A stretch of DNA of 64,000 nt from Aporrectodea caliginosa (GCA_020284085.1 JACEVL010000050.1:62001-126000); one strand, 5' to 3'. Counted from the stretch's first letter, positions 33,030 to 43,830 are shown. Notes: generated by a model not told the origin, from the letters alone. Made by a program: numbers and translations.

Positions 33030-34789
33030 ATGTCGTCAACGCCCACTAATTATCAATATACCAGTGCCTTTATAAACTCACTCAGTGACGCTGCCAGTCG
33101 GATTAAGCGCGCCACGCGTAAACTCCTCTTCTATTACGGACTATGGCGGCCAGCGTATGCTCGTTGTCGTCGTGAGAATTTCTCTGAACCACGTCGTCGA
33201 GAGAGATTCTCTAAACTGCATCCTCCCTCGCTGGCTGGACGGCCTACTTCATCTTCGGGTGGCTTACGACTAGCCACATGGAATGTACGCTCGATAGGCA
33301 ACAAGTATCTAGCTGTGGCAGATACGATACTTGCTAACAACATTGATTTACTAGTAGTTACTGAATCCTGGCACCGTTCATCGACTGATGTTGCTCTGTG
33401 CCGCTCATCGCCGCCTGGCTTCTCATTCATCGACCGTCCCAGACCTTGCAGGACATGGACCCCCGAGGATGTGGCCTTGTCATCTACCATCGCGCCACCC
33501 TCCGTACTAAGCAGATCGCTCTAAACTCGCATCCGACGACATTCGAAGCGCTTGCGGTTACTGTTGCAACATGTCGGGGACCGCTGGTGATCCTGTCTGT
33601 CTATCGACCGGGCTCCGTTCCGCCTACGAAGGCCTTCTTTGACGAATTTGCTGTCATGCTCGAGCAGTTCGCCCTCTTCAACTCGCAAATCGTCGTCACT
33701 GGAGACCTCAATTTACACCTAGAGGACCCGACCTCGCCAACCACTGTCGACTTCCGGTCCATTGTGGACCAGTTCGGGCTGATCCAACACGTGGAAGAGC
33801 CGACGCATCAACATGGAAGCTGGTTGGATGTCATCATCACGCGGGACGATTGTATGCTGTCGGACCTCCAGGTCTCACCGCCGACTATCTCTGACCATGG
33901 ACTGGTTATGGCAACCGTCCCCTTTCTCCATGATGCTCCATCTACCATCACTAAGCACATCCGCGGTTGGAGAGGATTGGATCGAGAAGCGTTCAGGGCG
34001 GCGCTTATGGAGGTTCCGGCGATCATCGATCCAGCGACGCTAGCCGACCTTACGGTGGAGGAGGCGTTCGTGCATTATGAGACGACCATGAGTGGCATAA
34101 TCGACAGGCTTCTTCCGATGCACCTGGTCAACATCCGCCAGTACCCCTCATCACCGTGGTTTGACGGGGAATGTCGCACCTTGCGGCGTCAGGCTCGCCG
34201 CCACGAGAGGAAGTATAGACGCACGAAGCTACCATCGGACCGTTCTACCTGGGTCCAGTTTGTGCGTAATATGCATCGAAAATACCGTGAGAAGGAGCGA
34301 ATGTATTGGGAGGACAGGATCATCTCTCATGCCAAGGAACCCAAGCGGCTGTGGACCACGTTCAACACTCTCCTTGGTCGTCGCCGGGTCCAGCCGGAAA
34401 GCCCCTCGGGGGCACCGGCCTTCAGCGCTGAAGATTTCCTGACCGCTCATACAACCAAAATCATGGGCGTCCGACGTGCCACGGAAGGCTCTCCACCACC
34501 TCACCATCCTACCACCGATTGCAGTCTGTCGACTCTTAACGAGGTCACCAAGGAGGAACTACGGCGCACCATCATCGATTCACCACCTAAGTCGTGCGAA
34601 CTCGACCCCCTCCCGACCTTCCTGCTTCAAGAACATCTGGATTTGTTACTTCCGCTCCTTACAGAGTTATGCAACCGATCCATCCGGGAGGGTGTCCTAC
34701 CACCGTCGCAGAAGAGATCCATACTGATCCCGACTTTAAAAAACGATAACCTGGATCAGGCGGACCCGACTATAACTACAGACCAGTAG
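33030..34789 (+). pseudogene. LINE ORF2 N-terminal half, second copy, frameshifted
   Basis: This repeats the endonuclease region, breaks frame near 33447 where four bases are missing, and resumes in the 33398–34789 frame through GDLNLH and SDHGLV. It continues into the linker that precedes RT (FRAALMEVP, then HERKYRRTK and KEELRRTIIDSPPKSCELDP). A one-base loss near 34770 then ends the frame at the ...NYRPV block. It is not translatable as a whole. Confidence 0.85.
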
Positions 34790-35953
34790 CCAATGTTTCT
34801 TTTCTATCAAAGATCATCGAAAAGATAGTGGCGTGTCAACTAACTGGCCACCTGGAAAAGAACAACCTCCTTCCATCATGCCAATCAGGATTCCGGAGGT
34901 TTCATTCAACGGAAACACTGCTGCTTCGCCTCTTATTTGACATCTACGGGGCTATCGATCGTTCAGAGCTCACCTTGTTGGCACTTTTTGATGTCAGCGC
35001 CGCTTTCGATACTGTTGACCACGACATCTTACTTAAGCGTTTGCATGCTACATTTGGGCTGTGTGGGGGGGTTCCTGGATTGGCTTAGCTCCTTCTTGAG
35101 TGGGCGTACGCTTAGTGTGGTCTATGGTCCTACAAGGTCTGGATGGGTCCCTGCCCCTTATGGTCTCCCCCAGGGCTCTGTCCTTGGTCCGCTCTTGTAT
35201 ATCATCTATACCTCTGGGCTTTCCACACTTCTGGCAGAGAGTCGGGCCCAGGGCCAGCTTTACGCAGATGATATACAGTCATATATTCACTGCCGACCGG
35301 CCGATGCTGCTTTGGCTGTCGGGGAAATGGGTCGTGTCCTGGTCAGATTAGAAACATGGATGTCATCTAATCGCTTACGTCTGAATGCTGCTAAGACTAA
35401 ATTCATGTGGCTGGGAACTAGGCAGCAGCTAGCCAAGCTTAACTTGGAAGACCTGGCTTTGAAATTTCCTACCTACAACTTTTCAGCTACAGCCCGTGAC
35501 CTCGATATCCTGTTGGATCAGGAGCTTACCTTTGCGCCACATCTGCATCGCCTTAGTCGTGATTGCTATTACCAGCTGCGTCAGCTCCGTACTGTTGCAC
35601 GTTCGCTTACAGCGAGCGCTGCAACCACTCTTGTTCATGCCTTCATTACGGCGCGGCTTGATCACTGCTTAACTCTCTATTCTGGTCTGCCGTCTAGCCG
35701 GTTGTCTTGCCTTGATCGTGTACTGCGAGCTGCAGCGCGACTCATCGGCCAAATACCAAAATTTGATCATGTCACCAGGTATATGTTGGAAGTTCTGCAT
35801 TGGCTTCCTGTCCGACAGCGCATCGAATATAGAGTTGTCTCTCTGGTTTGGCGATGCCATCTTGGCCTTGCACCAGCCTACCTAATAGACCTCTGTAAGC
35901 CGGTGTCGGGGGTTCAGGGTAGTCGCTCCCTCCGCTCTGCTGAGAGGGGGTAG
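34790..35953 (+). pseudogene. LINE reverse transcriptase and C-terminus, frameshifted
   Basis: RT blocks continue: SGFRRFHSTETLLL, FDVSAAFDTVDHD, then a run of seven Gs near 35067 shifts frame, followed by GLPQGSVLGPLL, the catalytic YADD (about 35260–35275), the thumb-like CYYQLRQLRTV and HWLPVRQRIEYR. It stops at 35951. The remaining conserved C-terminus (VVGPRVWNSLP) lies in another frame to about 36135. At least three frame breaks make the element inactive. Confidence 0.85.
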
Positions 35954-36185
35954 TGGCGGTCCCGTTTGCCCGCACAGCAACCATGCAGAACCGAGCATTC
36001 TCTGTGGTAGGCCCTAGGGTTTGGAATAGCCTCCCTCGTGAGCTACGCTTGTTCCCTAGAACATGTACTGATACTTTTTATGGCCACTTGAAAACTTACC
36101 TTTTTGGCCGGACTGGAGTTGGGAGCGCTTCTGAGTAGTTATCTTGAAGGGGCGCTATATAAATTTTTGAATGAATGAATGAATG

Positions 36186-37320
36186 GAACCAGTATGGAGC
36201 CCAACTGTTCTCATTAAATGCTAATGAAAATGCTGTCAGGATTTATGTTTCTACCGAACGTTACCGTATGAGTAAACAATGTTTCCACCTTGGAGAGACC
36301 AAACCACGCTATAAGAGTATCGTGTAATTTGCATCCAAATCGCAAGTTTAATCTGAATGTAGGCCTATAAGATTCCTAGTCGAGGATGCGGTATCACCAG
36401 GGCGTTGTACATTTTTTCGCTAAGTTATTGTGCATACCTAAATTTTCAATGACACTGAATCGGCTTGGCCTGTAATTGATTACCATGCCTATCTTCGATT
36501 TAGTTGCAACGTACAGAGGTTTGACGTACATCTTAATGTATGGAATATTCTGAGTATTTGCATAATGCCTTTCAGAACATTTTTGTGTGATGTTAAAAAA
36601 ATATTTGGTCTCTTCTGTCAAAATGGTTAACACTTTTTTCATGTTGTACATTAACACTAGTGATTGTCATAACTGAGGGCGAGTATTATCATGGTGCACA
36701 TATTTCTGCCTGCAGCACGTAATTAGGCCTACTCCTCTTTCCTTTTCGTTGTTCGATTCTATGAATAATTGTTCTTACTTTGCGTCGACCGAATTCTTTT
36801 TGTTAAAATCGTCAGCTACAATGGAACAGAAAACCGTTAATTCATTTTGCATCCATTCCCAAAATGGCGATTGATTCTAAGAACATAGCGCTTAAGAGCA
36901 CGATCTTCCATTTTAATTTTTACAAATTATCTAATTTACCAATCCGCTTTGGCATCCTACCAATCACATGAAGTTCCTCTGTCCCTCTCTTGAAAATCTG
37001 AGAGTAAGGTCAACAATAGATGGGTGTCTCTATGCTGTTGCTTGCACAGACTCTGAAACTCTCTTCCAGCAAAGTGCCGCTCTCGGTTGCTCTTTAAAGT
37101 CTGGATTAAAACTCGACTTCCTGACTCATTTTAACAATATTCGCCTCTGTGTCTTCTCAAATCATTGTCTTGGTTGTTGACCAGACTAATTACCCTTAAG
37201 TTCACTGCTTATTACACGTTTTCGACTCACAACGAACTTCGCCGGTTTCCAGAAAATTTACCATTTTTACCGTAGTTGTAATCGTGAATCTGTACAGGGT
37301 CTTCTCAAAGAAAGTCATCA
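36186..37320. other. Flank of peptide gene copy 3
   Basis: Positions 36186–36900 are collinear with 2841–3520. The remainder has no recognisable gene. The ORF at 36968–37180 lacks motifs and a paralogue. Confidence 0.5.
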
Positions 37321-37795
37321 GAGTCGTTCCTAACCTTACTAAACAGATTGTAGTCGTAATCTCGAAATTTCTCTATCTCCGAAAACGGCGAAGTCGCAAG
37401 AACCAGCTTATTCACAGGCTCTTAATCAAAATATAATCGATAGGCGAGGAAGGGGAAATCGGTTCAAGGTTTAAAGGGGTCAGGCAGCAGAGGTTTCTGG
37501 TGTCTGGAAATGAAGCGGCAAGGAAAGCAAGTTGAAGGAGGAATGAGGATAGGATTTGTGAGAGAGCAGTATTTTCAGTTTTGAGTGAAAACCTGTGGCG
37601 AGATAGCAAGAGGTGAACTATTGGTGAGTTCGTAAGATGGATCCGCTTTTTGGCGTAATTCTGGCGGAACTTTATACCAGAGAGGCGGAACAGCTATGAC
37701 TAAGGAGTGATTTGAAAATTTTAATGATGAGGTGACGTTAGGGCGGAGAATTGTTACAGTGGAAGAGGAGCGAAGTGATTTGGCTGGAGCACTTA
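37320..37795 (-). mobile_element. L2/CR1-like LINE 3' fragment
   Basis: The − strand encodes SLVIAVPPLWYKVPPELRQ and downstream KTENTALSQILSSF. It is closely related to the fragment at 5920–6300 and ends in the same GTTCTTGCGACTTCGCC region. Confidence 0.7.
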
Positions 37796-37797
37796 TA

Positions 37798-38032
37798 TTC
37801 ATTCATTCATTCATTCATTCAGAACATTTATATAGCGCCTCTTCAAGAAACTACTCAGAAGCGCTCCCGGCCCAGCCACGACTAAAGAAAAAAGACTTGA
37901 GGGACTTGTAGAACCCTGCCGGTTGGCTCACAAGTAAAAGAGCGGAGCTTAAGCGGGAGGTCATTCCAGGTGGAAGGTCCCACAACCGAAAACGCACGGC
38001 GCTGCTTAATGGCCAAGCGTGCCCTGCTTTGT
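37798..38032 (-). mobile_element. CR1/L2-like LINE 3' end with (GAAT)n tail
   Basis: The − strand matches the end of the 15.8 kb element (SVVGPSTWN-type region, then AGGCGCTATATAAATG), and the tail is seen on + as six ATTC units. It abuts the previous fragment, so one LINE probably inserted beside another. Confidence 0.8.
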
Positions 38033-38522
38033 GGGTGAGTGATATGACTTTAAATTCTATTCTTTCAGGTATATTTATGTCAGCGTAGTATTAAAAAAGA
38101 CAAGTGTGATATGGTAGTGTTTGGGGTTTTAGTGACACAGTAATGCGATCAAAATGATTTTTTACTTTGCGTAAAGGACCACACGGAAGAGCTTAATATG
38201 TCGCAGAGTAAACGACATGAGTTATCAGTGACTTCTACTCTGTATCCCTCCCTAGCATGTCTCCAAGTAACATTCTACATTACCTCTTGATAACTCTTAT
38301 TTCATGTGTAAAGGTTTAGAAAATCTGAAGTCTTACAATTACGATTATACGAATCAACTTTTCCACGTGGAGCACGGTCAAAAACGCTAGAATAAAAGAA
38401 TAGCGAAATACGTTTCGACAAAGGCTCAGCGTTTAATACATTCTTAATAATGACATTTGCATTTCGACCAATCATAACCAGTGAAACTATTGAAACTATA
38501 GAGTATATATAATTATGCTTAC

Positions 38523-38598
38523 AAATGGGCAATTTGGCAGAATACGCATATTCTGTCACCACAATGCAGATCAGAAGCCAAAAGCGGAGTGTCTTCAT
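38523..38598 (-). CDS. Signal-peptide exon, secreted peptide gene copy 3
   Basis: On the − strand the ATG at 38598 begins MKTLRFWLLICIV and continues through a hydrophobic core to an AYSAK-type cleavage region. The exon ends at T|GTAAGC, phase 1, and is exactly 76 nt as in copy 1. A − strand frame reading on through the donor to 38302 is intron. The leader is intact although its cysteine exon (30383) has lost its acceptor, so a translated product may differ from copy 1. Confidence 0.7.
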
Positions 38599-38699
38599 CT
38601 TTCCGATGGAATTAACTCGGATTCCTGCTGAAGCAGAAAATATGGCCTGATTGCTGTTCTTTTAAGAGCATTTACACATTTAAACTTTAATTGCTATAG

Positions 38700-39760
38700 A
38701 TGAATGGAAAGGTTGTCTTCTGTGTATCTGGTCGTTTTTGAAGATCCTTGTGCTGGTTTCCCGCCTACTGATGAGCATCTTTCCGACCATTATTGGGTAC
38801 GAGTCCTTTCATCTTTCATTGTCATTCTCATCATGTATTTCCAGTTAAAGTTCCGCGTCCATTAACTTCCAAAAACCATACGAAATTATTTCTGTTACAT
38901 TCCCATCATCTAGCCTGCCTCTACCTGTGCGGATGACATAAGTGTCTGTTTGATTCTAGCCATAATCGAATGTGAATTTCATCTCTGTTTGATATATCGT
39001 CTGACTGTCCGTGAATATCTGGAGAGATTCCCAGTGTCTGAATATCTATTTATTTACCTTTTCTATACTAAGTTGTTCGTAGCCTATAAGTACTTCTGAG
39101 TATCTGATTCGACGATTACCTTGGGAACTTTCACGTAGGATCTGAATGTGACAATGTCAAGACTATAGCTTGTTACAGATAGAGCCCTATAGTCTAAAAT
39201 AAACGCCATTTAAAATTCTCTTAATATAATTATATGGCGAATTAAAAAATTCTCGTTTCCTTCCTGCACCGTGCACAGTCAATCATAGTTTATATTCCAA
39301 TAATGTTGAGAAAATTAGAGAAGCTTGGAAAACTTCATCGATAGTTGGACATCAGGGAAGAAATTAAAAAGAATTAAAGCTTTTCTTACCAGTCGAGTGA
39401 CCTAGTGTACTTCCAAGCAACACTTCGATGTTGAAACGTTCAACGTTCGCGTATTTTTTGGGAAGAAAGCCACCCGAGCTTTAGCCACGTATGGTCGTGT
39501 TTCTACATGTGTTCGTGAAAAGCCGTCAATCACTTTGACGTACCCGATCTTATCAACAAGTTCTACGGCTGTGTTTATTTCTAGCGACACTGTGTATAAT
39601 AGAACTGTCTTTTTGTTCAAAGCGAAACAAAAAAAGATGTTATCAAGATGTTCAATGGCTTTGTTTATTTCTACAGACACACGTGTGTGACTAGAACTAA
39701 TTGTCTTTTATTCGGAAAATGAATTGAGAATACGGATTTTATCTAGGTATACTACGACAT
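38700..39760 (-). promoter_or_regulatory. Conserved upstream region of peptide gene copy 3
   Basis: This matches 4430–5500 and, in part, 23480–23935. It continues across the MULE at 42790–43170. The frame at 39402–39680 is made of degenerate repeats of one word and is not conserved. Confidence 0.45.
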
Positions 39761-39784
39761 GTTTAATTTTACGGTTTGGTGACT

Positions 39785-40005
39785 ATTCATCCCCGGAGAA
39801 TTCATCCCCGGACGATTCATCCTGGACGATTCATCCCCGGACAATTCATCCCCGGACGATTCATCCCCGGACAATTCATCCCCGGACGATTCATCCTGGA
39901 CCATTCATCCCCGGACTGTTCATCCTGGACGATTCATCCTGGACGATTCATCCTGGACCATTCATCCCGGACGATTCATCCCGGACGATTCATCCTGGAC
40001 AGTAT
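39785..40005. repeat. Left tandem-repeat terminal region of MULE
   Basis: About 17 units of GATTCATCC(CC)GGAC alternate with ATTCATCCTGGACC variants. Its reverse-complement array forms the right end. Open frames through it (TIHPR/IHPGRF repeats) are artefacts. Confidence 0.95.
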
Positions 40006-40462
40006 TCTATGATTGTGGTTAGTAAGTGAATTATGAAGCTTTAACGCACCTTTCATAGTATGGTCATGGTATAAATAGGTTACTTCATGATTTTTTCGTT
40101 TTAGTACATTAAGTACCAAACTCGTTCTATTTTCAAATGAATTGTACTCGTGGATTCCACACTCGTAGAATTCATAAGAAAATAGAACTCGTGTGGTATT
40201 TCCGGTGTAAATACGACAGAAATCATGAAGTAACCAATACTTAGTTGTAAAACATTTACAAGGTTCGCCATTACACCACACATTTCATCTTACTTACTGA
40301 AATAATGACTCTTAGGTCAAAAAACATGACGTCACCAAAGTATGGGTTCAGTGTGAAGTGCGCAGGTTTTTCGAATCAGAAACGTTTCAATATCAAGAAA
40401 TAAATAGGCTTATTTCTTAGTTAACGGAAAACATTGAATAAGAAACAATAAAATAATACGTT

Positions 40463-41467
40463 ATGACGACGGTAAACTTTGGAACATCGAAACGTGGAAA
40501 GCGAACGGTGATACATCGAAACTACGAATACTGGAGAAAAGGAGAGAACGCACAAGGACAAACACAATGGCGCTGTTGCAAACACCAGGTTTTCAACTGC
40601 AAAGCACGACTGCTAACAGATGCAAACAACGTTGTGATCGGAGATCAGTCACCAGACCACACCCACAGCGGTAATGTCTCAACAGCACTTGCACGGGCCG
40701 CTATCGCAGACATGAAGAAGAAAATGACAGAAACTATAGCAACACCAAGTTCGTCTTCCGGTGCGGTCATGGTTGATCTGGGTCCACATGTGTTGATGGC
40801 CTTGCCCAAGAAAACTTCTCTCAACCGTGTTCTGCGTCGTCATCGTCAAGTTGTATTGTCAAGCGGTGATAACCAGCAGACCTTACCACCAACACCAACT
40901 AATCTCAGCTTTCATTTCCCATCGAAATTTATCAATTTCCTATTATTTGATTCTGGATCGGGAGATGATCGGCTTATCATCTTGGGCGATAGAATGCTTC
41001 TTGGTGGTCTAGCCAGATCCGACATCTGGTTGGCTGATGGCACTTTCAAGGTGGTACCCTCCATCTTTTTCCAGATGTACAGTATACATTTCCAGTTCAT
41101 GAACGGAATTAATCCTGCCGCAGTATTTTGTCTATTGCCGAACAAAACCCGAGCAACCTACGACCGTCTTATAACGGAATTGAAGAATCTGATGCCAAGT
41201 GCTGCACCAAAAACGATTTTAACCGATTTCGAGTCAGCGGCAATGGGAGCATTTTCCCATGCATTTCCCGGAGCTTCCATAACCGGATGTTACTTTCATC
41301 TCAACCAGAGTGTCCTTCGCAAGGTGAATGAATTGGGTATGAAGAACGATTACGAAACTGACGATGTGCTACGTGGAAGTGTTCGATGTTTATCAGCACT
41401 CGCACATGTACCGGTTGATGATGTTGCTGAATCATTCGACTTGCTAGCTGAAGACATGACAGAATGA
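40463..41467 (+). CDS. MULE transposase, N-terminal and first catalytic part
   Basis: The ATG at 40463 opens 334 residues. Residues about 1–75 form a FLYWCH-type zinc-binding, DNA-recognising domain (WRCCKHQVFNCKARL then DHTHSG). The MULE catalytic fold follows, with the first aspartate in WLADGTFKVVP (residue 192), the second in LTDFESAA (residue 255) and the CYFHLNQSV block. The frame ends with ATGA at 41464–41467, where the next ORF starts one base back. Transposase normally continues to the catalytic glutamate, which lies in that second ORF. So this is either a single-base frameshift in a decayed copy or a −1 shift/reinitiation site. Confidence 0.9.
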   Translation: MTTVNFGTSKRGKRTVIHRNYEYWRKGENAQGQTQWRCCKHQVFNCKARLLTDANNVVIGDQSPDHTHSGNVSTALARAAIADMKKKMTETIATPSSSSGAVMVDLGPHVLMALPKKTSLNRVLRRHRQVVLSSGDNQQTLPPTPTNLSFHFPSKFINFLLFDSGSGDDRLIILGDRMLLGGLARSDIWLADGTFKVVPSIFFQMYSIHFQFMNGINPAAVFCLLPNKTRATYDRLITELKNLMPSAAPKTILTDFESAAMGAFSHAFPGASITGCYFHLNQSVLRKVNELGMKNDYETDDVLRGSVRCLSALAHVPVDDVAESFDLLAEDMTE

Positions 41468-41871
41468 ACGAACTTCTATCCTACTTCGAACACACCTACA
41501 TTAGAGGTCGACGACTCCGAGGCAGAGGCCACAATTATGGCCCAGCCATGTTTCCAATCCCGATGTGGAATCAGTACGAATCAGCTGGAGATGGTATAGC
41601 ACGTACCACAAACATAGTGGAAGGCTGGCATCATGGCATACAATCACTGTTCATGTGCACTCACCCTTCACTATGGTTGATGATTGAAGGGCTGGAGAAA
41701 GATAGTCAAAAGCAGAAGGCAGCATTCATGCAAGCAACTACTGGTGTCCAGGAAATTGGTGTGAAGAAATACCGCGACTTGGTCGAAAGAGTTAGACGTG
41801 CTGTTGGTGGATACGGAGAAACAAATGTGTTATTGTACCTTCGTGCAATTGCGCATTTTTCGCACAATTAA
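41464..41871 (+). CDS. MULE transposase, C-terminal part with catalytic Glu
   Basis: This 135-residue ORF overlaps the previous stop at ATGA. It begins MNELLSYFEHTYI and contains the third catalytic residue in TTNIVEGWHH (E53), followed by the usual helical C-terminus. Length and order match the tail of MULE transposases. Together the two frames hold all three acidic residues, so loss of activity is due at most to the frame break. A polyadenylation signal (AATAAA, 41904) follows 33 nt after the stop. Confidence 0.85.
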   Translation: MNELLSYFEHTYIRGRRLRGRGHNYGPAMFPIPMWNQYESAGDGIARTTNIVEGWHHGIQSLFMCTHPSLWLMIEGLEKDSQKQKAAFMQATTGVQEIGVKKYRDLVERVRRAVGGYGETNVLLYLRAIAHFSHN

Positions 41872-41939
41872 AACTGTTACTACTGTAACTACATCTTATT
41901 ATTAATAAATCGAAACTTAGTTGTAAACCAATTAGTAAA

Positions 41940-42164
41940 ATAAATCATCGTGACTTTCGTGGTGGCTATGTGCTTTGTCGACATGAGTTTTGGAAGCCGA
42001 ATACATGTCATCGTGGGGAGAATTGTCTTTTTGCCCATAACTATGAGGAACAACACCTTTGGACTCTGGAAAAAGATGGTTGCTTTGACATTGCTGAATT
42101 CATTGGTCAAAATCGTTCTCAGAGTGCGGCACCACTGTTCTCTGTTTATGGAATGCTGGAGTAA
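41940..42164 (+). pseudogene. CCCH-type zinc-finger fragment inside MULE
   Basis: The + strand encodes a 75-codon stretch with spacing C-x9-C-x5-C-x3-H (LCRHEFWKPNTCHRGENC then LFAH), the pattern of RNA-binding CCCH fingers, ending TAA at 42162. It has no ATG and an in-frame stop lies just upstream at 41937, so it is a fragment or a splice-dependent exon. AATAAA at 42188 could end a transcript. It might be a second MULE protein or a captured host exon. Confidence 0.5.
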
Positions 42165-42479
42165 AACTTTGTCACAACTTAAAGTTAAATAAAATAATAG
42201 AAATTATTGAAATGCAACATTTGTTTTATTTCATTTGATAATGTGTATTAATACAAGGATATTTCTGTTACAGAAATGTAACAAGACCGATAGTACTATA
42301 ACTTCACAGTCATTAACTGTTACAGTAAATTCTTCGCTTTTCAGTGAACTAGTCCCTTCCCTACACCATCAGGACCTCTACACCTACTACTGCTGATAAA
42401 TTTCAAATAGATGCTTCTTCATTAATTTCAATTCTTTCCGTTGCTTTACTTTATATCGTAATTTCTATTTCATTTGATT

Positions 42480-42755
42480 GAATGGTCCGGGATGAATGGT
42501 CCAGGATGAATGGTCCAGGATGAATGGTCCAGGATGAATGGTCCAGGATGAATGGTCCAGGATGAATGGTCCGGGATGAATGGTCCAGGATGAATCGTCC
42601 AGGGATGAATGGTCCAGGATGAATCGTCCAGGATGAATGGTCCAGGATGAATGGTCCCGGATGAATGGTCCAGGATGAATGGTCCAGGATGAATCGTCCG
42701 GGGATCAATAGTCCGGGGATGAATCGTCCGGGATGAATCGTCCGGGGATGAATTG
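42480..42755. repeat. Right tandem-repeat terminal region of MULE
   Basis: About 20 units of GGTCCAGGATGAAT and GTCCGGGGATGAAT variants form the inverted partner of 39785–40005. Confidence 0.95.
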
Positions 42756-43539
42756 TCCGCATACCAATTTTACGGACACGTGTATGATCAATACTGATTG
42801 TCTTTCATAGTAAAAGAAACAGAGAATGCAGATTTTATCTCGGTGTTCTATGGCTTTGTTTTTTATAAGAGGCACGTGAGCATAACCTAAACTAAACATC
42901 TTTCTTTCTAGGAAAAACAACAATTCATCTGATAAAACTATTCTACTAAGGTGACTTCGGCCTAAGCCTGTCATATGTTACACATTATGTAAGCAGCATC
43001 GTACTACATCGATGAAATAAATCAAATTTGTAGGTAGAAAATCCTCAGGCTATGCTAACGTTTGAATGAAAGTTCTAAAACTAAAGATTAACTTTTTGGC
43101 CTAACTTGTTTGTTTTCGAAAACACTGTCAGGAATGAGTCTGAGATTCGTTAAGGTAACGTAATGTTTGCTTCCTCAGGAAATCTAAACATGTCAATGGT
43201 AATATATTTTTCAATAAAGCAACATTCAAGCACTTACCTTGCCAGCATGACCACGTGGAGCACAGATAGGACTCGTATTCACACATGGGTCCCAACTGCA
43301 GACGCCGATGGGTATGGCGGGAAGATAGGTAGTTTTAATAATTCAACAACTAAATAATCTCCATTAACAGAAAATTCCAATGGTAATAGTTGAAGAGCTA
43401 TGGTCTGTAGATTTGCATTCAGGATTGCACTAATTGTGATGGCTTTTAAAGAACAAAAGTTGCATCCTGTTAACTTCCTGCTCACTCGCCAAACAGAATG
43501 TTGAATATTTAAATATATTAAAAAAATTAAATATTTTGA

Positions 43540-43830
43540 TGCTATTTTAAAGTGTCTGTGGGATTACAAAGATACTTTGCAGTGGATTATAGACAAGTAT
43601 CAGGAGATGACGAAGCGTTTCTCTCAACATTCATCAGGACATGTCCTACAACAACTCTCGAATAATACTAAACACAACCATCGATGGACAATGCAATTTG
43701 CACATTACGAACCCCGATACATCCGACGCTGGATCCTACATTTGCATTACAACGGAAAAATCGAATGTGGGCTGTGATTCATTTGGAACAAAAAGATACG
43801 AAACACATTTGGTAATTCTTAGTTAGTGTT
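43540..43830 (+). pseudogene. Truncated V-like Ig exon relic (IgR-E)
   Basis: This is the paralogue of the 6940 relic inside duplication copy 3. The last 61 codons remain open (NNSRIILNTTIDGQC, DAGSYICITTEKS), but the first part is frameshifted and the donor GGTAAGTG is AGTTAGTG, so the frame runs into a stop. As in copy 1, the domain is cut before the first conserved cysteine. Shared truncation and donor decay show that the exon was already dead before the block duplicated. Confidence 0.8.

Larger units (their letters stand above)
30911..36185 (+). mobile_element. CR1/L2-like LINE, near full length, rearranged
   Basis: This insertion is defined to the base: copy 1 joins TTCACATATG to GAACTAGTATGG (2840/2841) where copy 3 has TTCAAATATG, the element, then GAACCAGTATGG. 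Order: 5' UTR (30911–31120), endonuclease (31123–32070), about 980 bp of unrelated filler, a second nearly identical endonuclease (33030–), then RT and 3' end GGGGCGCTATATAAAT plus (GAAT)n. No obvious target duplication. Confidence 0.9.
39775..42766. mobile_element. Mutator-like (MULE) transposon, near complete
   Basis: A 2992-bp element is flanked by the nonamer ATTTTACGG (39766–39774, 42767–42775). Both ends are arrays of about 12–13-bp units (GGACGATTCATCCCC type) in opposite orientation: 39785–40005 on the left and 42480–42755 on the right. The interior encodes a FLYWCH/MULE transposase on + in two overlapping frames, plus a CCCH-type zinc-finger fragment. MULEs typically have 8–11-bp duplications and long ends, which fits. 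It sits in the upstream region of peptide gene copy 3; copy 1 has none. Confidence 0.9.
27700..43830. repeat. Segmental duplication, copy 3
   Basis: This block is collinear with copy 1 (1490–7190) but expanded by a hAT element (28774–29610), a LINE (30911–36185), two LINE 3' fragments (about 37320–38030) and a MULE (39775–42766). Removing these gives roughly the size of copy 1 plus the transmembrane exon at 28390. Confidence 0.85.

Noticed and set aside
39724..40029. CRISPR-like regularly spaced repeats (also 42480–42755)
   Set aside because: The units are directly adjacent, the arrays are inverted partners at the two ends of a MULE, and the genome is eukaryotic.
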